Assembly (NCBI GenBank): GCA_963804495.1
Contig: CAWDQN010000005.1
Location: 310,001-374,000 of the forward strand
Source of the DNA: Rhodovastum sp963804495
GTDB taxonomy: Bacteria > Pseudomonadota > Alphaproteobacteria > Acetobacterales > Acetobacteraceae
Reading direction: 5' to 3'
Length of the DNA stretch: 64,000 nucleotides
A model generated the notes under the pieces. That model saw only the letters and a program-made list of their open reading frames with translations. It searched no databases and was not told the origin of the DNA. Positions 34,727 through 42,989 of the stretch are shown here, piece after piece; position 1 is the stretch's first letter, and every line of letters begins with the position of its first letter. The position numbers were made by a program, and so were the translations under genes.

Positions 34727-35488
34727 CGGCACCAAAACCTCCGCCCCGGGCCGTGCCGCGACCTCAGCCTCGGTCAGCATCCGCCAGGCGCCGCCGGCCA
34801 GAATCTCGCAGGGCCGGAACCGCGCCTTGTAGGCCATCTTGCGGCTCTCCGGCACCCAATACCCCAGATACACATAAGGCAACCCGCAACGGCGCGCGCG
34901 CTCGATCAGCCACAGGATGGTGTAGCTGCCAAGTGACCGCCGCTCCTGCTCGGGGGCGAAATACGAGTACACCGCCGACAGCCCGTCGCCGAGCCGGTCG
35001 GTCAGACAGGCGCCCACCAGCCGGTCGTTTTCATCGCGAAACTCGGCGATGAAGGTCTCGATCGGCGTGTCCTCCACCATGGCGCGGTAGTCGTAGAAAC
35101 TCATGGTGGCCATGTCGCCGTCATGGTGCCGGGCCTGCTGGTAGCGCTGGAACAACTGGTACTGCTCGGCGCTGGCGCGCGCCGGCACCTCGAAACCTGA
35201 CAGCCCGGCATTGGCTTTCATGATGCGCCGCAAGGTGCGGTCGGGCTGGAAATCGGCGACCCGCACCCGGATCGGAATACAGGCGTTGCAGCCCGGGCAC
35301 ACCGGCGCATAGGCGATGTTGTGGCTGCGCCGGAACCCGGCGCGCGACAGACGGTCGTGCAGCACGTCCAATTCCGGGCCGGTGATTTCGGTCACCACCT
35401 TGCGCTCGGTGCGCCCGGTCACGTAGGGGCAGGGCAGGGGCGCGGTGGTATAGAAAAACTGCGGGCGCCGTGGCGGCTTGTACGTCAT
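34712..35488 (-). CDS. bpt: aspartate/glutamate leucyltransferase
   Basis: A 258-residue N-end-rule enzyme (EC 2.3.2.29) that adds Leu from Leu-tRNA to proteins with N-terminal Asp or Glu, marking them for ClpS/ClpAP. Blocks: FFYTTAPLPCPYVTGRTERKVVTEITG, HNIAYAPVCPGCNACIPIRVRVADFQPDRTLRR, YLGYWVPESRKMAYKARFRPCEIL. The length suits bacterial Bpt rather than eukaryotic Ate1. The ATG at 35488 overlaps the stop of the RDD gene. Confidence 0.92.
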   Translation of the reverse strand: MTYKPPRRPQFFYTTAPLPCPYVTGRTERKVVTEITGPELDVLHDRLSRAGFRRSHNIAYAPVCPGCNACIPIRVRVADFQPDRTLRRIMKANAGLSGFEVPARASAEQYQLFQRYQQARHHDGDMATMSFYDYRAMVEDTPIETFIAEFRDENDRLVGACLTDRLGDGLSAVYSYFAPEQERRSLGSYTILWLIERARRCGLPYVYLGYWVPESRKMAYKARFRPCEILAGGAWRMLTEAEVAARPGAEVLVPQTAG

Positions 35489-36057
35489 GCGTGCGGAAAC
35501 CCTCCCGAATGCATGTTCCAGCCCGCCCCGGGCGGCGTCAATGGCGGCATCACGTTTGCGCGGGCTTCTGCGAGTGCGTCGGCGCGCACCACCACCAGCC
35601 CGGACACCAGGTCGTGCAGGGTGCGATGGCGGGTGGTCAGCAATGCCACCACCAGCAACACCGCGCCGAGCGCCAGGGTGACGTAGAATCCGATCACGCT
35701 CACCAGCGCTTCCAGCATGTCCGGGCGTCCGAGGTCGATGTCGCGCCGCACCACCAGACCCATCAGTGCCTGCCCGGGGGTGGCGGAGCGAGGGCTCGCC
35801 AGGAACAGAAAATGATACAGCGGCGCCACCGCCGGCAGCAGCGCCAGCAGCGGCAGGGCAAGGCCGAACGTCAGCACGCCGAGCAGCACCAGCCCCGCCC
35901 ACAGTCCCAGCACGATCGCGGCGATCAGCAGCACATCGATGAAAAAGCCCAGCACCCGGCGGATCAGCACGCCGCGGGTCAGCCAGTCATCCAGCCGGGC
36001 GGCCTCGATCCGCGGGCCGGAAGGCGCCGCGCCTTGCTGCAAGGACCGCTCGCTCAT
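35485..36057 (-). CDS. RDD family membrane protein
   Basis: A 190-residue protein with about four membrane helices. The RDD signature is IRRVLGFFIDVLLIAAIVLGL (the Arg and Asp at the first helix), with TPGQALMGLVVRRD and HRTLHDLVSGLVVV. Overlaps both neighbours by ATGA (acylase-like gene stop upstream, bpt start downstream), forming a three-gene operon. The function is unknown; a transport role is often suggested for the family. Confidence 0.85.
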   Translation of the reverse strand: MSERSLQQGAAPSGPRIEAARLDDWLTRGVLIRRVLGFFIDVLLIAAIVLGLWAGLVLLGVLTFGLALPLLALLPAVAPLYHFLFLASPRSATPGQALMGLVVRRDIDLGRPDMLEALVSVIGFYVTLALGAVLLVVALLTTRHRTLHDLVSGLVVVRADALAEARANVMPPLTPPGAGWNMHSGGFPHA

Positions 36058-38408
36058 CGCGTGCCTCCGGGCATGGGTTCGGGCGTCAGGGTCAGGCGGG
36101 CGGCGACCGTGTCGGGGCGGGCCGGGATCATCACCGTTCCGCCGTCGCGCCAGCGCGGCACGAAATTGCGCGCGAGCGGGCTGAGCACGTGGCCGGACTG
36201 GCCGGGCTCGACCAGGAACAGGCTGCGGTCCAGGTCGGCCAGGTCGTAAACGCCACGGAACGAGGCGCCGTGCGTCGCTTCCAGCGAACCCGGTCGCATG
36301 CCGGACCGCAACAAGGTGGAATCGTCGCCGGGGGCGGGGATGCGGACCACGGCAAACCGCCGCAGCAGCGGAATCGCGCCCAGGATCGGGTGGGCGAACA
36401 CCACCTCGTGCGCCGCCCCCCAGCGCCAGGCGGCAGGGTCAGGCCCGAAGCGCGCCGCCAGATCGTAAATGGACTGCTCCAGCGCGACCGGCAGCAGGGT
36501 CGCGCAATCGCCGCCGCACAGCACGCCGCCCCCGGGGCCAAGCGCGCTCGGGATCAGCGCCGTCCAGGGTGCGGCGGCGGCGGCCGATCCGGCCGGCACG
36601 CCGGCGCGCACCAGGATGTCGAAATACAGGCGCTGCATCCAGGCGTTGAAAATCAGCGGCTGCGGCAGTGTGTCGGCGGTGTTTCCGTCCCAGTCGGCCA
36701 GCAGCGCGATCGCGCGGCCGGCGAGTTGCGACGGTGCCCGCACGGCGCGTAGCCGGGGCAGCAGGTCGCGGGCCACCAGATCGACCGTATCGACCTGCAT
36801 GGCGGCGAAATCCGCCGCGCTGAACCGGCCGCCCCGGTCCAGCAGGTCACGAATCCGCCTGGCCCTGGCGTCGTCGAACCAGTCGCGGCCAAGATCGGGG
36901 GTGAAGTCCGGCGGAGCGACGCGCTCGTTGGCGTTCACCAACCGCCCGCTCGCCGGCGCCACCACATGCGGCAGCGCCTCGCCGCTGGCGTAGCCGGTCC
37001 AGTCATGGCTGCCGTCGGCTCCTGGCACCGGGCGGCTGCCGTCGCCGGCGCGGCGCAGTGGCACCCGCCCGGTGACGAACAGGCCGATGCCCTGGCGATC
37101 GGCCACCAGCAGGTTCTGCACCGGCGCGGTGATCAGCGCCGCCGCGCGCCCGGCCTCGGCCACGCTGGCGGCGCGGTTCAGCGCCAGGAGCCCCGGCGCC
37201 GCATCGCCCGGTTCGAGATTGGCCGCCGCCAGCGCCAGTACCTTGTCGGAGGGACCAACCAGGTCGCTGACCACCGGGCCGTGCCGGGTTTCGCGCACCA
37301 GCAGCATCTCGTTCGGCGCGCCGCGCACCACGATGGGCTCGGGCCGCACGGTGTAGGGGCGGGGCCCGTCCGGGGTCAGATAGGCAGTGTCGCCGGAGGG
37401 CGTCTCGATGAACAGGTCCTGGGTGTCGGCGCCGGTGGTGGTGAAGGTCCAGGCGATGTGGCCGTTATGGCCCAGCACGATGAAGGGCACGCCCGGCGCG
37501 GTGGCGCCGGCCAGGGTGCCCTCCGGGGTGTCGATGCGGGCGAGAAACCAAATGCCGGGCAGGCCGAAACCCAGATGCGGGTCGCCGGCCAGCAGCGGCG
37601 CGAAGCTGGCGCTGTGCTGCCCGTCCACCGCCCATTCGTTGCTGGCGGTGGGCGGCAGAGTGAAGGGGTCGGGGAAGCCCGGCAGAACGGCGGCGAGGCG
37701 GGTGGCCACGCCGGCCAGGCCAGGGTCCAGTGCTGCCTGGGGCTGCCCCGCGCCGCCGGCGCCGCGCGGCCACAGGGCCTCGATCACCGGATCCGGCAGG
37801 TGACCGGCCAGCGACAGCCGCGCCAGCTCGGTGCGCCAGTTGCCTGACAGCCACACCCCCATGGTGCGGCCCCATAGCAGGCTGTCCACCGGCGTCCAGG
37901 GCCGCGGCGGGCCAAGCACGAGAAACTCGGCGGCGGCGAAACGCCCGCGGGCGGCGATCCAGGCGTTCACCCCGCGCGCATAGGCTTCCAGCATGGCCCG
38001 GGTGTCGGCCGGCAGGGTGGGATAGTCGGAGGCCGCGCGCGCGCGCAGCCCGAGCGTGCGCATCATCCGGTCGAGCGGCAGGGTGGCCGGTCCGGCGATT
38101 TCCGACAACTCGCCGCCGGCAGAGCGCCGCATCAGGTCCATTTGCAGCAGCCGCGCGCGCGCGTGAACAAAGCCCAGCGCCTCGGCGGCGTCCAGGGCGT
38201 TGGCGGCGCGGATATGCGGAATGCCGTCGGGGTCGATGTCCACGCTCGCCGGCGCCGCCAGCCCGGGCAGCGTGGCCCGCAGGTCGCCGCCGGGCAGGGT
38301 CATCCATAGCAGCACCGCCGCCGTGGCGGCGGCCAGCAGCGGCACGGCCAACGCCACGCCGAGCAGGCGAAGCAAGAGTCGGCGGGAGAGGCGGAGGGAG
38401 AAGCGCAT
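36054..38408 (-). CDS. penicillin acylase family (S45) Ntn-hydrolase
   Basis: A 784-residue hydrolase. The N-terminus is a strongly basic signal/anchor (RRLLLRLLGVALAVPLLAAATAAVLLW). The alpha part (VDIDPDGIPHIRAANALDAAEALGFVHARARLLQMDLMRRSAGGELSEIAG) leads to the autocatalytic site, where S256 in PPTASNEWAVDG becomes the new N-terminal nucleophile. The beta part has HNGHIAWTFTTTGADTQDLF. Such enzymes cleave amides including acyl-homoserine lactones and beta-lactams; the actual substrate is unknown. Periplasmic. First gene of the operon with the RDD and bpt genes. Confidence 0.9.
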   Translation of the reverse strand: MRFSLRLSRRLLLRLLGVALAVPLLAAATAAVLLWMTLPGGDLRATLPGLAAPASVDIDPDGIPHIRAANALDAAEALGFVHARARLLQMDLMRRSAGGELSEIAGPATLPLDRMMRTLGLRARAASDYPTLPADTRAMLEAYARGVNAWIAARGRFAAAEFLVLGPPRPWTPVDSLLWGRTMGVWLSGNWRTELARLSLAGHLPDPVIEALWPRGAGGAGQPQAALDPGLAGVATRLAAVLPGFPDPFTLPPTASNEWAVDGQHSASFAPLLAGDPHLGFGLPGIWFLARIDTPEGTLAGATAPGVPFIVLGHNGHIAWTFTTTGADTQDLFIETPSGDTAYLTPDGPRPYTVRPEPIVVRGAPNEMLLVRETRHGPVVSDLVGPSDKVLALAAANLEPGDAAPGLLALNRAASVAEAGRAAALITAPVQNLLVADRQGIGLFVTGRVPLRRAGDGSRPVPGADGSHDWTGYASGEALPHVVAPASGRLVNANERVAPPDFTPDLGRDWFDDARARRIRDLLDRGGRFSAADFAAMQVDTVDLVARDLLPRLRAVRAPSQLAGRAIALLADWDGNTADTLPQPLIFNAWMQRLYFDILVRAGVPAGSAAAAAPWTALIPSALGPGGGVLCGGDCATLLPVALEQSIYDLAARFGPDPAAWRWGAAHEVVFAHPILGAIPLLRRFAVVRIPAPGDDSTLLRSGMRPGSLEATHGASFRGVYDLADLDRSLFLVEPGQSGHVLSPLARNFVPRWRDGGTVMIPARPDTVAARLTLTPEPMPGGTR

Positions 38409-38557
38409 GCGCGACAGGTAGCGATGCCATGCGTCCAGTGGAAGGGACAACCGGACAAGACGAGGGGCTGAGCCGGCGGCGGTGGCGGTATTCAGTGCTA
38501 TATCTGCGTCCCGGCCGGGACTGTCCCGGCCGGCGCCGATTCGCGCGAGGTGCGACC

Positions 38558-38914
38558 ATGTGGCTGCTGACCACTTTCGGCTTCTTCAGCATCGTCGAGA
38601 AGCCCGAGGACCGCGCCGCCGGCACCCTGACCGTGCGCGCCCGCGTGCGCAGCGATCTCGCGTCGCTGCGCACGAAATACCTGCCCGCCCTCGGCGAGAT
38701 CGTGTCCACCCCGGAACACGACTACGCTTGGCGCGCCCGCGTCGCCAAGGCCGATCTGGCCGAGGCGATGGGCGGCATCGCGCGCGACATCGACTACGCC
38801 AATTTCAAAAGCGAGGTCGCCCAGCGCATGGGCTACGCCCGGGAGCAGATCTACCACGAGGTCTGGGAGGCGATCATGGCGCTGCAGCAGCCGAAGCCGG
38901 ACGGCAAACAGTAG
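38558..38914 (+). CDS. conserved hypothetical protein
   Basis: A 118-residue soluble protein: MWLLTTFGFFSIVEKPEDRAAGTLTVRARVRSDLASLR... with EHDYAWRARVAKADLAEAMGGIARDIDYANFKSEVA and YHEVWEAIMALQ. The pattern resembles small conserved proteins seen in many bacteria, but I cannot name the family. ATG at 38558 with a CGAGG site 7 bases before. Divergent from the acylase-like gene. Confidence 0.7.
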   Translation: MWLLTTFGFFSIVEKPEDRAAGTLTVRARVRSDLASLRTKYLPALGEIVSTPEHDYAWRARVAKADLAEAMGGIARDIDYANFKSEVAQRMGYAREQIYHEVWEAIMALQQPKPDGKQ

Positions 38915-38923
38915 CCGCCCCCC

Positions 38924-38983
38924 GCTGGCCGGTGACGCGCTGGCCGGTGACGCGCTGGCCGGTGATGCGCTGGCCGGTGATGC
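38924..38983. repeat. 15-bp tandem repeat, four copies
   Basis: gctggccggtgacgc at 38924-38938 and 38939-38953, and gctggccggtgatgc at 38954-38968 and 38969-38983, with a partial fifth. It fills the space between the convergent 118-residue protein gene and the SDR gene. Confidence 0.9.
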
Positions 38984-39001
38984 GCTGGTCGTCTGGCCGG
39001 G

Positions 39002-39745
39002 TCAGACGTGCTGGCCGCCGTTGATATGCAGTTCGGTGCCGGTGACGTAACTGGCATGCGGGCCGCACAGGAATCGGATGGCGTCCGCCACTTCCTCCGG
39101 CCGGCCGAGCCGGCGCATCGGCACTTCGCGCTCGGCGAAGGCGGCGGTGCCGGGGGAGAGGATGGCGGTGTCGATTTCGCCGGGGCTGATGGCGTTCACC
39201 CGCACACCGCGCGGCGCGAACTCGGCCGCCATTTCCCGCGTCAGCGTCAGCAGCGCGGCCTTGGAGCAGGCATAGGCGGCGCCGGCATAGGGGTGCACAC
39301 GCGAGCCGGCGATGGAGGTGACGTTGACGATGGTGCCCTGCGCATCCGCCAGCACGTCGATCAGGCCGCGCGCCAGCAGGGCAACGGCGAAGATATTGAC
39401 GGAAAACACCGCATTCCAGATGTCGCGGTCGGAGTTGAGCACGCCGAGGCGCGCCCCCTCCGGGCCCTTGGGGGAGATGCCGGCGTTGTTGATCAGCGCA
39501 TCCAGCCGCCCGTCCGGCAGGCGGGCGCGGATTTCGGCAATGCCCGCCTCCAGCGAGGCCGGGTCGCCGATGTCGCACTGAACATGGTCCTGCGGCCCCC
39601 CCGCCCAGGGACAGCGCGGCGAGAACGCCTGTCGGGAGATGGTGATCACGCGCCAGCCATCCTCGGAGAAAGCGCGGGCGGTCGCATGGCCGATGCCACG
39701 GCTGGCACCGGTCAGCACGAGGGTCTGTATGGTTGACATGATCAT
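39002..39745 (-). CDS. SDR family oxidoreductase
   Basis: A 247-residue short-chain dehydrogenase. Cofactor motif TGASRGIG, NNAG in ALINNAGIS, catalytic Ser in VNVTSIAGS, and Y-A-C-S-K in GAAYACSKAALL. ATG at 39745 with AGGAG five bases upstream; the second in-frame ATG (39739) is less well placed. The substrate is unknown. Confidence 0.85.
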   Translation of the reverse strand: MIMSTIQTLVLTGASRGIGHATARAFSEDGWRVITISRQAFSPRCPWAGGPQDHVQCDIGDPASLEAGIAEIRARLPDGRLDALINNAGISPKGPEGARLGVLNSDRDIWNAVFSVNIFAVALLARGLIDVLADAQGTIVNVTSIAGSRVHPYAGAAYACSKAALLTLTREMAAEFAPRGVRVNAISPGEIDTAILSPGTAAFAEREVPMRRLGRPEEVADAIRFLCGPHASYVTGTELHINGGQHV

Positions 39746-39817
39746 GCATTCTCCTCTGGCGCGCCGGCCTGGGCAAGCGCGAACTGCAAGTGCGGATGGC
39801 AGGTTTAAGCAAGGCTC

Positions 39818-40258
39818 GTGCCCGTGAAGGAGAATGCCCTGAAACAGTCGCTTGAGACTCTCGTTGTCGGCACCGCCGGCCGCGGCCTGGTCGAGATCAC
39901 CGCCCAGGTGCGCCGCTTCGCAGCCTCTGCCGGCGTCGCTACCGGCCTGCTGACGCTATGGTGCCGGCACACCTCGGCCTCCTTGCTGGTGCAGGAGAAC
40001 GCCGACCCCAACGTCCGCCGCGACCTCGAAGCCTTTTTCGCCCTTCTCGCCCCCGAGGCGCCCGGGCGCTATGGGCACGAAGCCGAGGGGGCGGACGATA
40101 TGCCCGCCCATCTCCGCGCCGCCCTCACCCAGACCCAGCTTTGCATCCCGGTCGCTCAGGGGCAGCCGGTGCTGGGCACCTGGCAGGGCATCTATGTGTG
40201 GGAACACCGCAAGGCGGCGCATCGCCGCGAGATCGTTCTGCACCTCATCGGTGTCTGA
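39818..40258 (+). CDS. YjbQ family protein (secondary thiamine-phosphate synthase enzyme)
   Basis: A 146-residue protein of the UPF0047/YjbQ family. Signature: LLTLWCRHTSASLLVQENADPNVRRDLEAFF and GTWQGIYVWEHR. It has weak thiamine-phosphate synthase activity in Escherichia coli but the true role is unsettled. GTG at 39818 with AAGCAAGG upstream; a second GTG at 39824 is possible. Confidence 0.88.
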   Translation: MPVKENALKQSLETLVVGTAGRGLVEITAQVRRFAASAGVATGLLTLWCRHTSASLLVQENADPNVRRDLEAFFALLAPEAPGRYGHEAEGADDMPAHLRAALTQTQLCIPVAQGQPVLGTWQGIYVWEHRKAAHRREIVLHLIGV

Positions 40259-40307
40259 TTGTCTGCAAAGCCGGTCCGTTTCATTTCACGCTTGGCGTGA
40301 CCCCGGC

Positions 40308-40826
40308 TCAACCGGCGCCACCGTTCTTGGAATCGAGGGCGAAAACGATCCCCGACCGCTCCCGCAGCACGGCCACGATGCGGTCGAACGCCGCCCGGTC
40401 CGCGGCGGACAAGTCGGACGTGAGCCGCGCCGCATACTCGCGCGCCAGCGGCACGATTTCGGTATAGATGCGCTTCCCCAACTCGGTGAGCGACAGGAAC
40501 GCCTCACGCTTGTCGTCCCGGTTCGGCAGGCGCGACACCAGGCCATGGCGTTCCAGGTCGGTCACCGCGCGCGACACCATGGTCTTGTGCATATGCGTCC
40601 GCTCGCCGATGCCTTTCGAGGTCAGCGTGCGGTGCTGTCCCAGCATGGCGATCACCCGCCATTCCGGAATGCTGATGCCGAATCGCTCGGAATACAGCCG
40701 GGCGAACCCCTGGCTGACGATGGTGGCCAGCACATTCAGCCGGTACGGCAAGAACTCTTCCAGGACCAGCACGTTGTCCGCCGGCAGCGCCCGTGCCGCG
40801 GCCTTGGGTCGGGTTGAAGTCGCCAT
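40308..40826 (-). CDS. MarR family transcriptional regulator
   Basis: A 172-residue winged-helix regulator. Recognition region: SIPEWRVIAMLGQHRTLTSKGIGERTHMHKTMVSRAVTDLERHGLVSRLPNRDDKREAFLSLTELGK. ATG at 40826; a GTG at 40841 is an alternative. Divergent from the FAD monooxygenase gene, which it very probably represses until a phenolic ligand binds. The shared 213-bp space contains a three-copy 17-bp repeat. Confidence 0.9.
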   Translation of the reverse strand: MATSTRPKAAARALPADNVLVLEEFLPYRLNVLATIVSQGFARLYSERFGISIPEWRVIAMLGQHRTLTSKGIGERTHMHKTMVSRAVTDLERHGLVSRLPNRDDKREAFLSLTELGKRIYTEIVPLAREYAARLTSDLSAADRAAFDRIVAVLRERSGIVFALDSKNGGAG

Positions 40827-40969
40827 CTTGCTACCCCGCACACGCGCGCGCTGCTTGCTGCCGCGCGCCTTGAAAGCAGAATGATACCGGGCTCCCGGCG
40901 CACCGCAATGCCGCGTGCGCGGCCTTAACGGGATCGTATGGGTTGACCGGCGATAGTCGGGCCGTCAGC

Positions 40970-41020
40970 ATTGCCTGCATATCGTCGCTGCCTGCACATC
41001 GTCATTGCCTGCACATCGTC
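40970..41020. repeat. 17-bp tandem repeat, three copies, upstream of the monooxygenase
   Basis: attgcctgcatatcgtc (40970-40986), gctgcctgcacatcgtc (40987-41003), attgcctgcacatcgtc (41004-41020). It ends 19 bp before the monooxygenase ATG at 41040, inside the likely 5' leader. Confidence 0.9.
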
Positions 41021-41039
41021 CCAACGGCCAGGACAGCGT

Positions 41040-42704
41040 ATGGCGAGCCCGCACATTCGTCCGACCTTCGGCTACCGGCGCTCCGCCGACCAGGACGTTT
41101 CCATGCCCGTGCGCCGCCCGGTCGTCGTGGTGGGCGGCGGCCCGACCGGATTGAGCCTGGCCATCGACCTCGCGCTGCAGCGCGTGCCGGTGGTGCTGCT
41201 CGACGATGACGACACCATCAGCGCGGGCTCGCGGGCCGTCTGCTATGCCAAGCGGACCCTGGAAATCTGGGACCGGCTGGGCCTCGGCGAGGGGGTGGTG
41301 GCCCAGGGTGTCGGCTGGCGGCATGGCTGGGTGCACCACGGCAACCGGCTGGTTGACGAGTTCGACCTGCTGAGCGAGGCCGGTCACAAGATGCCGGCCT
41401 TCATCAACCTCCAGCAATACCTGCTGGAGGAAACCCTGATCGCCCGCGCGCACGAGCTTCCGGGGCTCAAGTTGCGCTGGCGCAACCGGCTGATGGGCAT
41501 GACCGCGGCGTCCGACCATGTGGCCCTGCGGGTGGACACGCCGGACGGGCCCTACGATTTGGAATGCGAGTGGCTCCTGGCGGCCGACGGGGCACGCTCG
41601 CTGGTGCGCCGCCTGCTCGGCCTGGAGTTCATCGGCCAGACCGTCCGCGACCGGTTCCTGGTCTGCGATGTCGAGACCGACACCGATTTCCCGAACATGC
41701 GGCATTTCTGGTTCGACCCGCCGTTCCACCGCGAGCGCTCGGTGCTGCTGCACCGCCAGCCGGGCAAGCTGTGGCGCATCGACCTGCAACTGGGCTGGTA
41801 TGCCGACCCGGCGGCCGAACAATCGCCGGAGCGGGTGGCGATGCGGCTGCGCCGCATTCTGGGCGAGGACGCCACGTTCCGGGTGGAATCGGCCGAGGTC
41901 TACACGTTCGAGTGCCGGCGGCTGGAGCACTTCGTGCACGGGCGGGTGCTGTTCGCCGGCGACGCGGCCCACCAGGTTTCGCCCTTCGGTGCGCGCGGCG
42001 CCAATTCCGGCGTGCAGGACGCCGACAATCTGGCCTGGAAGCTGCGCCTGGTGCTGGCCGGACTGGCACCGGCGGGGCTGCTCGACAGCTACGACCGCGA
42101 ACGGGTGGTGGCGGCCGACGAGAACCTGCGCGACGCGGCCCAGGCGGCGGAGTTCATCGCCCCGCGCTCACCCATGGCACGCGCCCTGCGCGACGCCGTC
42201 CTGCACCTGGCCGGAAGGTTCAGCTTCGCCCACGATCTTATCAACAGCGGCAGGCTGTCCGAGCCGACGGTCTACGTCAACTCGCCGCTGAGCATGCCGG
42301 ACGCCCCGTCCGACAGCTTCGCCGGCGGCGTGCCGTTGGGCGCACCCTGCAGCGACGCGCCGCTGGAGCGGCAGGGAAGGGCGGAGTGGCTGCTGCATCA
42401 TCTGGGGTTCTGTTTTACCGCCCTTGTGTTCGATGCGGCGCCGTCGTCCGAGCAGATCGAGGGCCTGGCCGCGCTGGCGGTGCCGGTCCGCACTCTGGTG
42501 CTGTGCCGGCACGCGGCGACGGAGGCGGATGCAACGGGACTGTCTGACACGGCGGGGCTGGCACATGACCGCTACGACGCACGGCCCGGCACCACCTACC
42601 TGATCCGTCCCGACCAGCACGTGGCGGCGCGCTGGCGCCGGTTCGACCCGGCGGCCATCGCCGCGGCGCTGGCGCGCGCGACCGGTGCCGCGGAGGCCCC
42701 ATGA
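41040..42704 (+). CDS. FAD-dependent aromatic monooxygenase (MhpA/PheA-like)
   Basis: A 554-residue class A flavoprotein hydroxylase. FAD dinucleotide motif VVVVGGGPTGLSLAIDLA; the DG motif in LLAADGARSLVRRLLGLEFIG; GD motif RVLFAGDAAHQVSPFGARGANSGVQDADNLAWKL. The C-terminal thioredoxin-like part (about 440-554) is common to this group. ATG at 41040. Regulated by the divergent MarR gene; followed by an ATGA-coupled DUF2783 gene. A phenolic substrate is likely, such as 3-(3-hydroxyphenyl)propionate or a chlorophenol. Confidence 0.9.
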   Translation: MASPHIRPTFGYRRSADQDVSMPVRRPVVVVGGGPTGLSLAIDLALQRVPVVLLDDDDTISAGSRAVCYAKRTLEIWDRLGLGEGVVAQGVGWRHGWVHHGNRLVDEFDLLSEAGHKMPAFINLQQYLLEETLIARAHELPGLKLRWRNRLMGMTAASDHVALRVDTPDGPYDLECEWLLAADGARSLVRRLLGLEFIGQTVRDRFLVCDVETDTDFPNMRHFWFDPPFHRERSVLLHRQPGKLWRIDLQLGWYADPAAEQSPERVAMRLRRILGEDATFRVESAEVYTFECRRLEHFVHGRVLFAGDAAHQVSPFGARGANSGVQDADNLAWKLRLVLAGLAPAGLLDSYDRERVVAADENLRDAAQAAEFIAPRSPMARALRDAVLHLAGRFSFAHDLINSGRLSEPTVYVNSPLSMPDAPSDSFAGGVPLGAPCSDAPLERQGRAEWLLHHLGFCFTALVFDAAPSSEQIEGLAALAVPVRTLVLCRHAATEADATGLSDTAGLAHDRYDARPGTTYLIRPDQHVAARWRRFDPAAIAAALARATGAAEAP

Positions 42705-42931
42705 AGCTCGACACCACGCCGCGGCTGGCCGATCCGGACGGGATTTTCACCGCCCTGGCCCGCTCCTACCGCCACCTCGACGACGCGCAGGCCCGCGCGT
42801 TCGACGCCAGGCTCATCCTGCTGCTGGCCAATCATATCGGCGATACGACTGTGTTGCGGGAGGCGATGGCGATCGCCGGGGAGGGGCTGGTGCCGCGGAA
42901 TCAGGATGCGGATGTCGATGCGGTGCCCTGA
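42701..42931 (+). CDS. DUF2783 domain-containing protein
   Basis: A 76-residue protein. The LADPDGIFTALARSYRHLDDAQARAFDARLILLLANHIGDTTVLREAMAIA core matches DUF2783, a small family found beside aromatic monooxygenases. It starts inside the monooxygenase stop (ATGA), so is probably a partner or stabiliser of that enzyme. No catalytic motif. Confidence 0.82.
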   Translation: MKLDTTPRLADPDGIFTALARSYRHLDDAQARAFDARLILLLANHIGDTTVLREAMAIAGEGLVPRNQDADVDAVP

Positions 42932-42989
42932 GATGGGACGTGACCGGGGCGCGGCCCATGGAACCGAATGTTTGGTTCAGGCACGGGGT

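Noticed and set aside
38914..41020. The tandem arrays at 38924 and 40970 as a CRISPR
   Set aside because: The units adjoin with no unique spacers, are only 15-17 bp and no cas gene is present.
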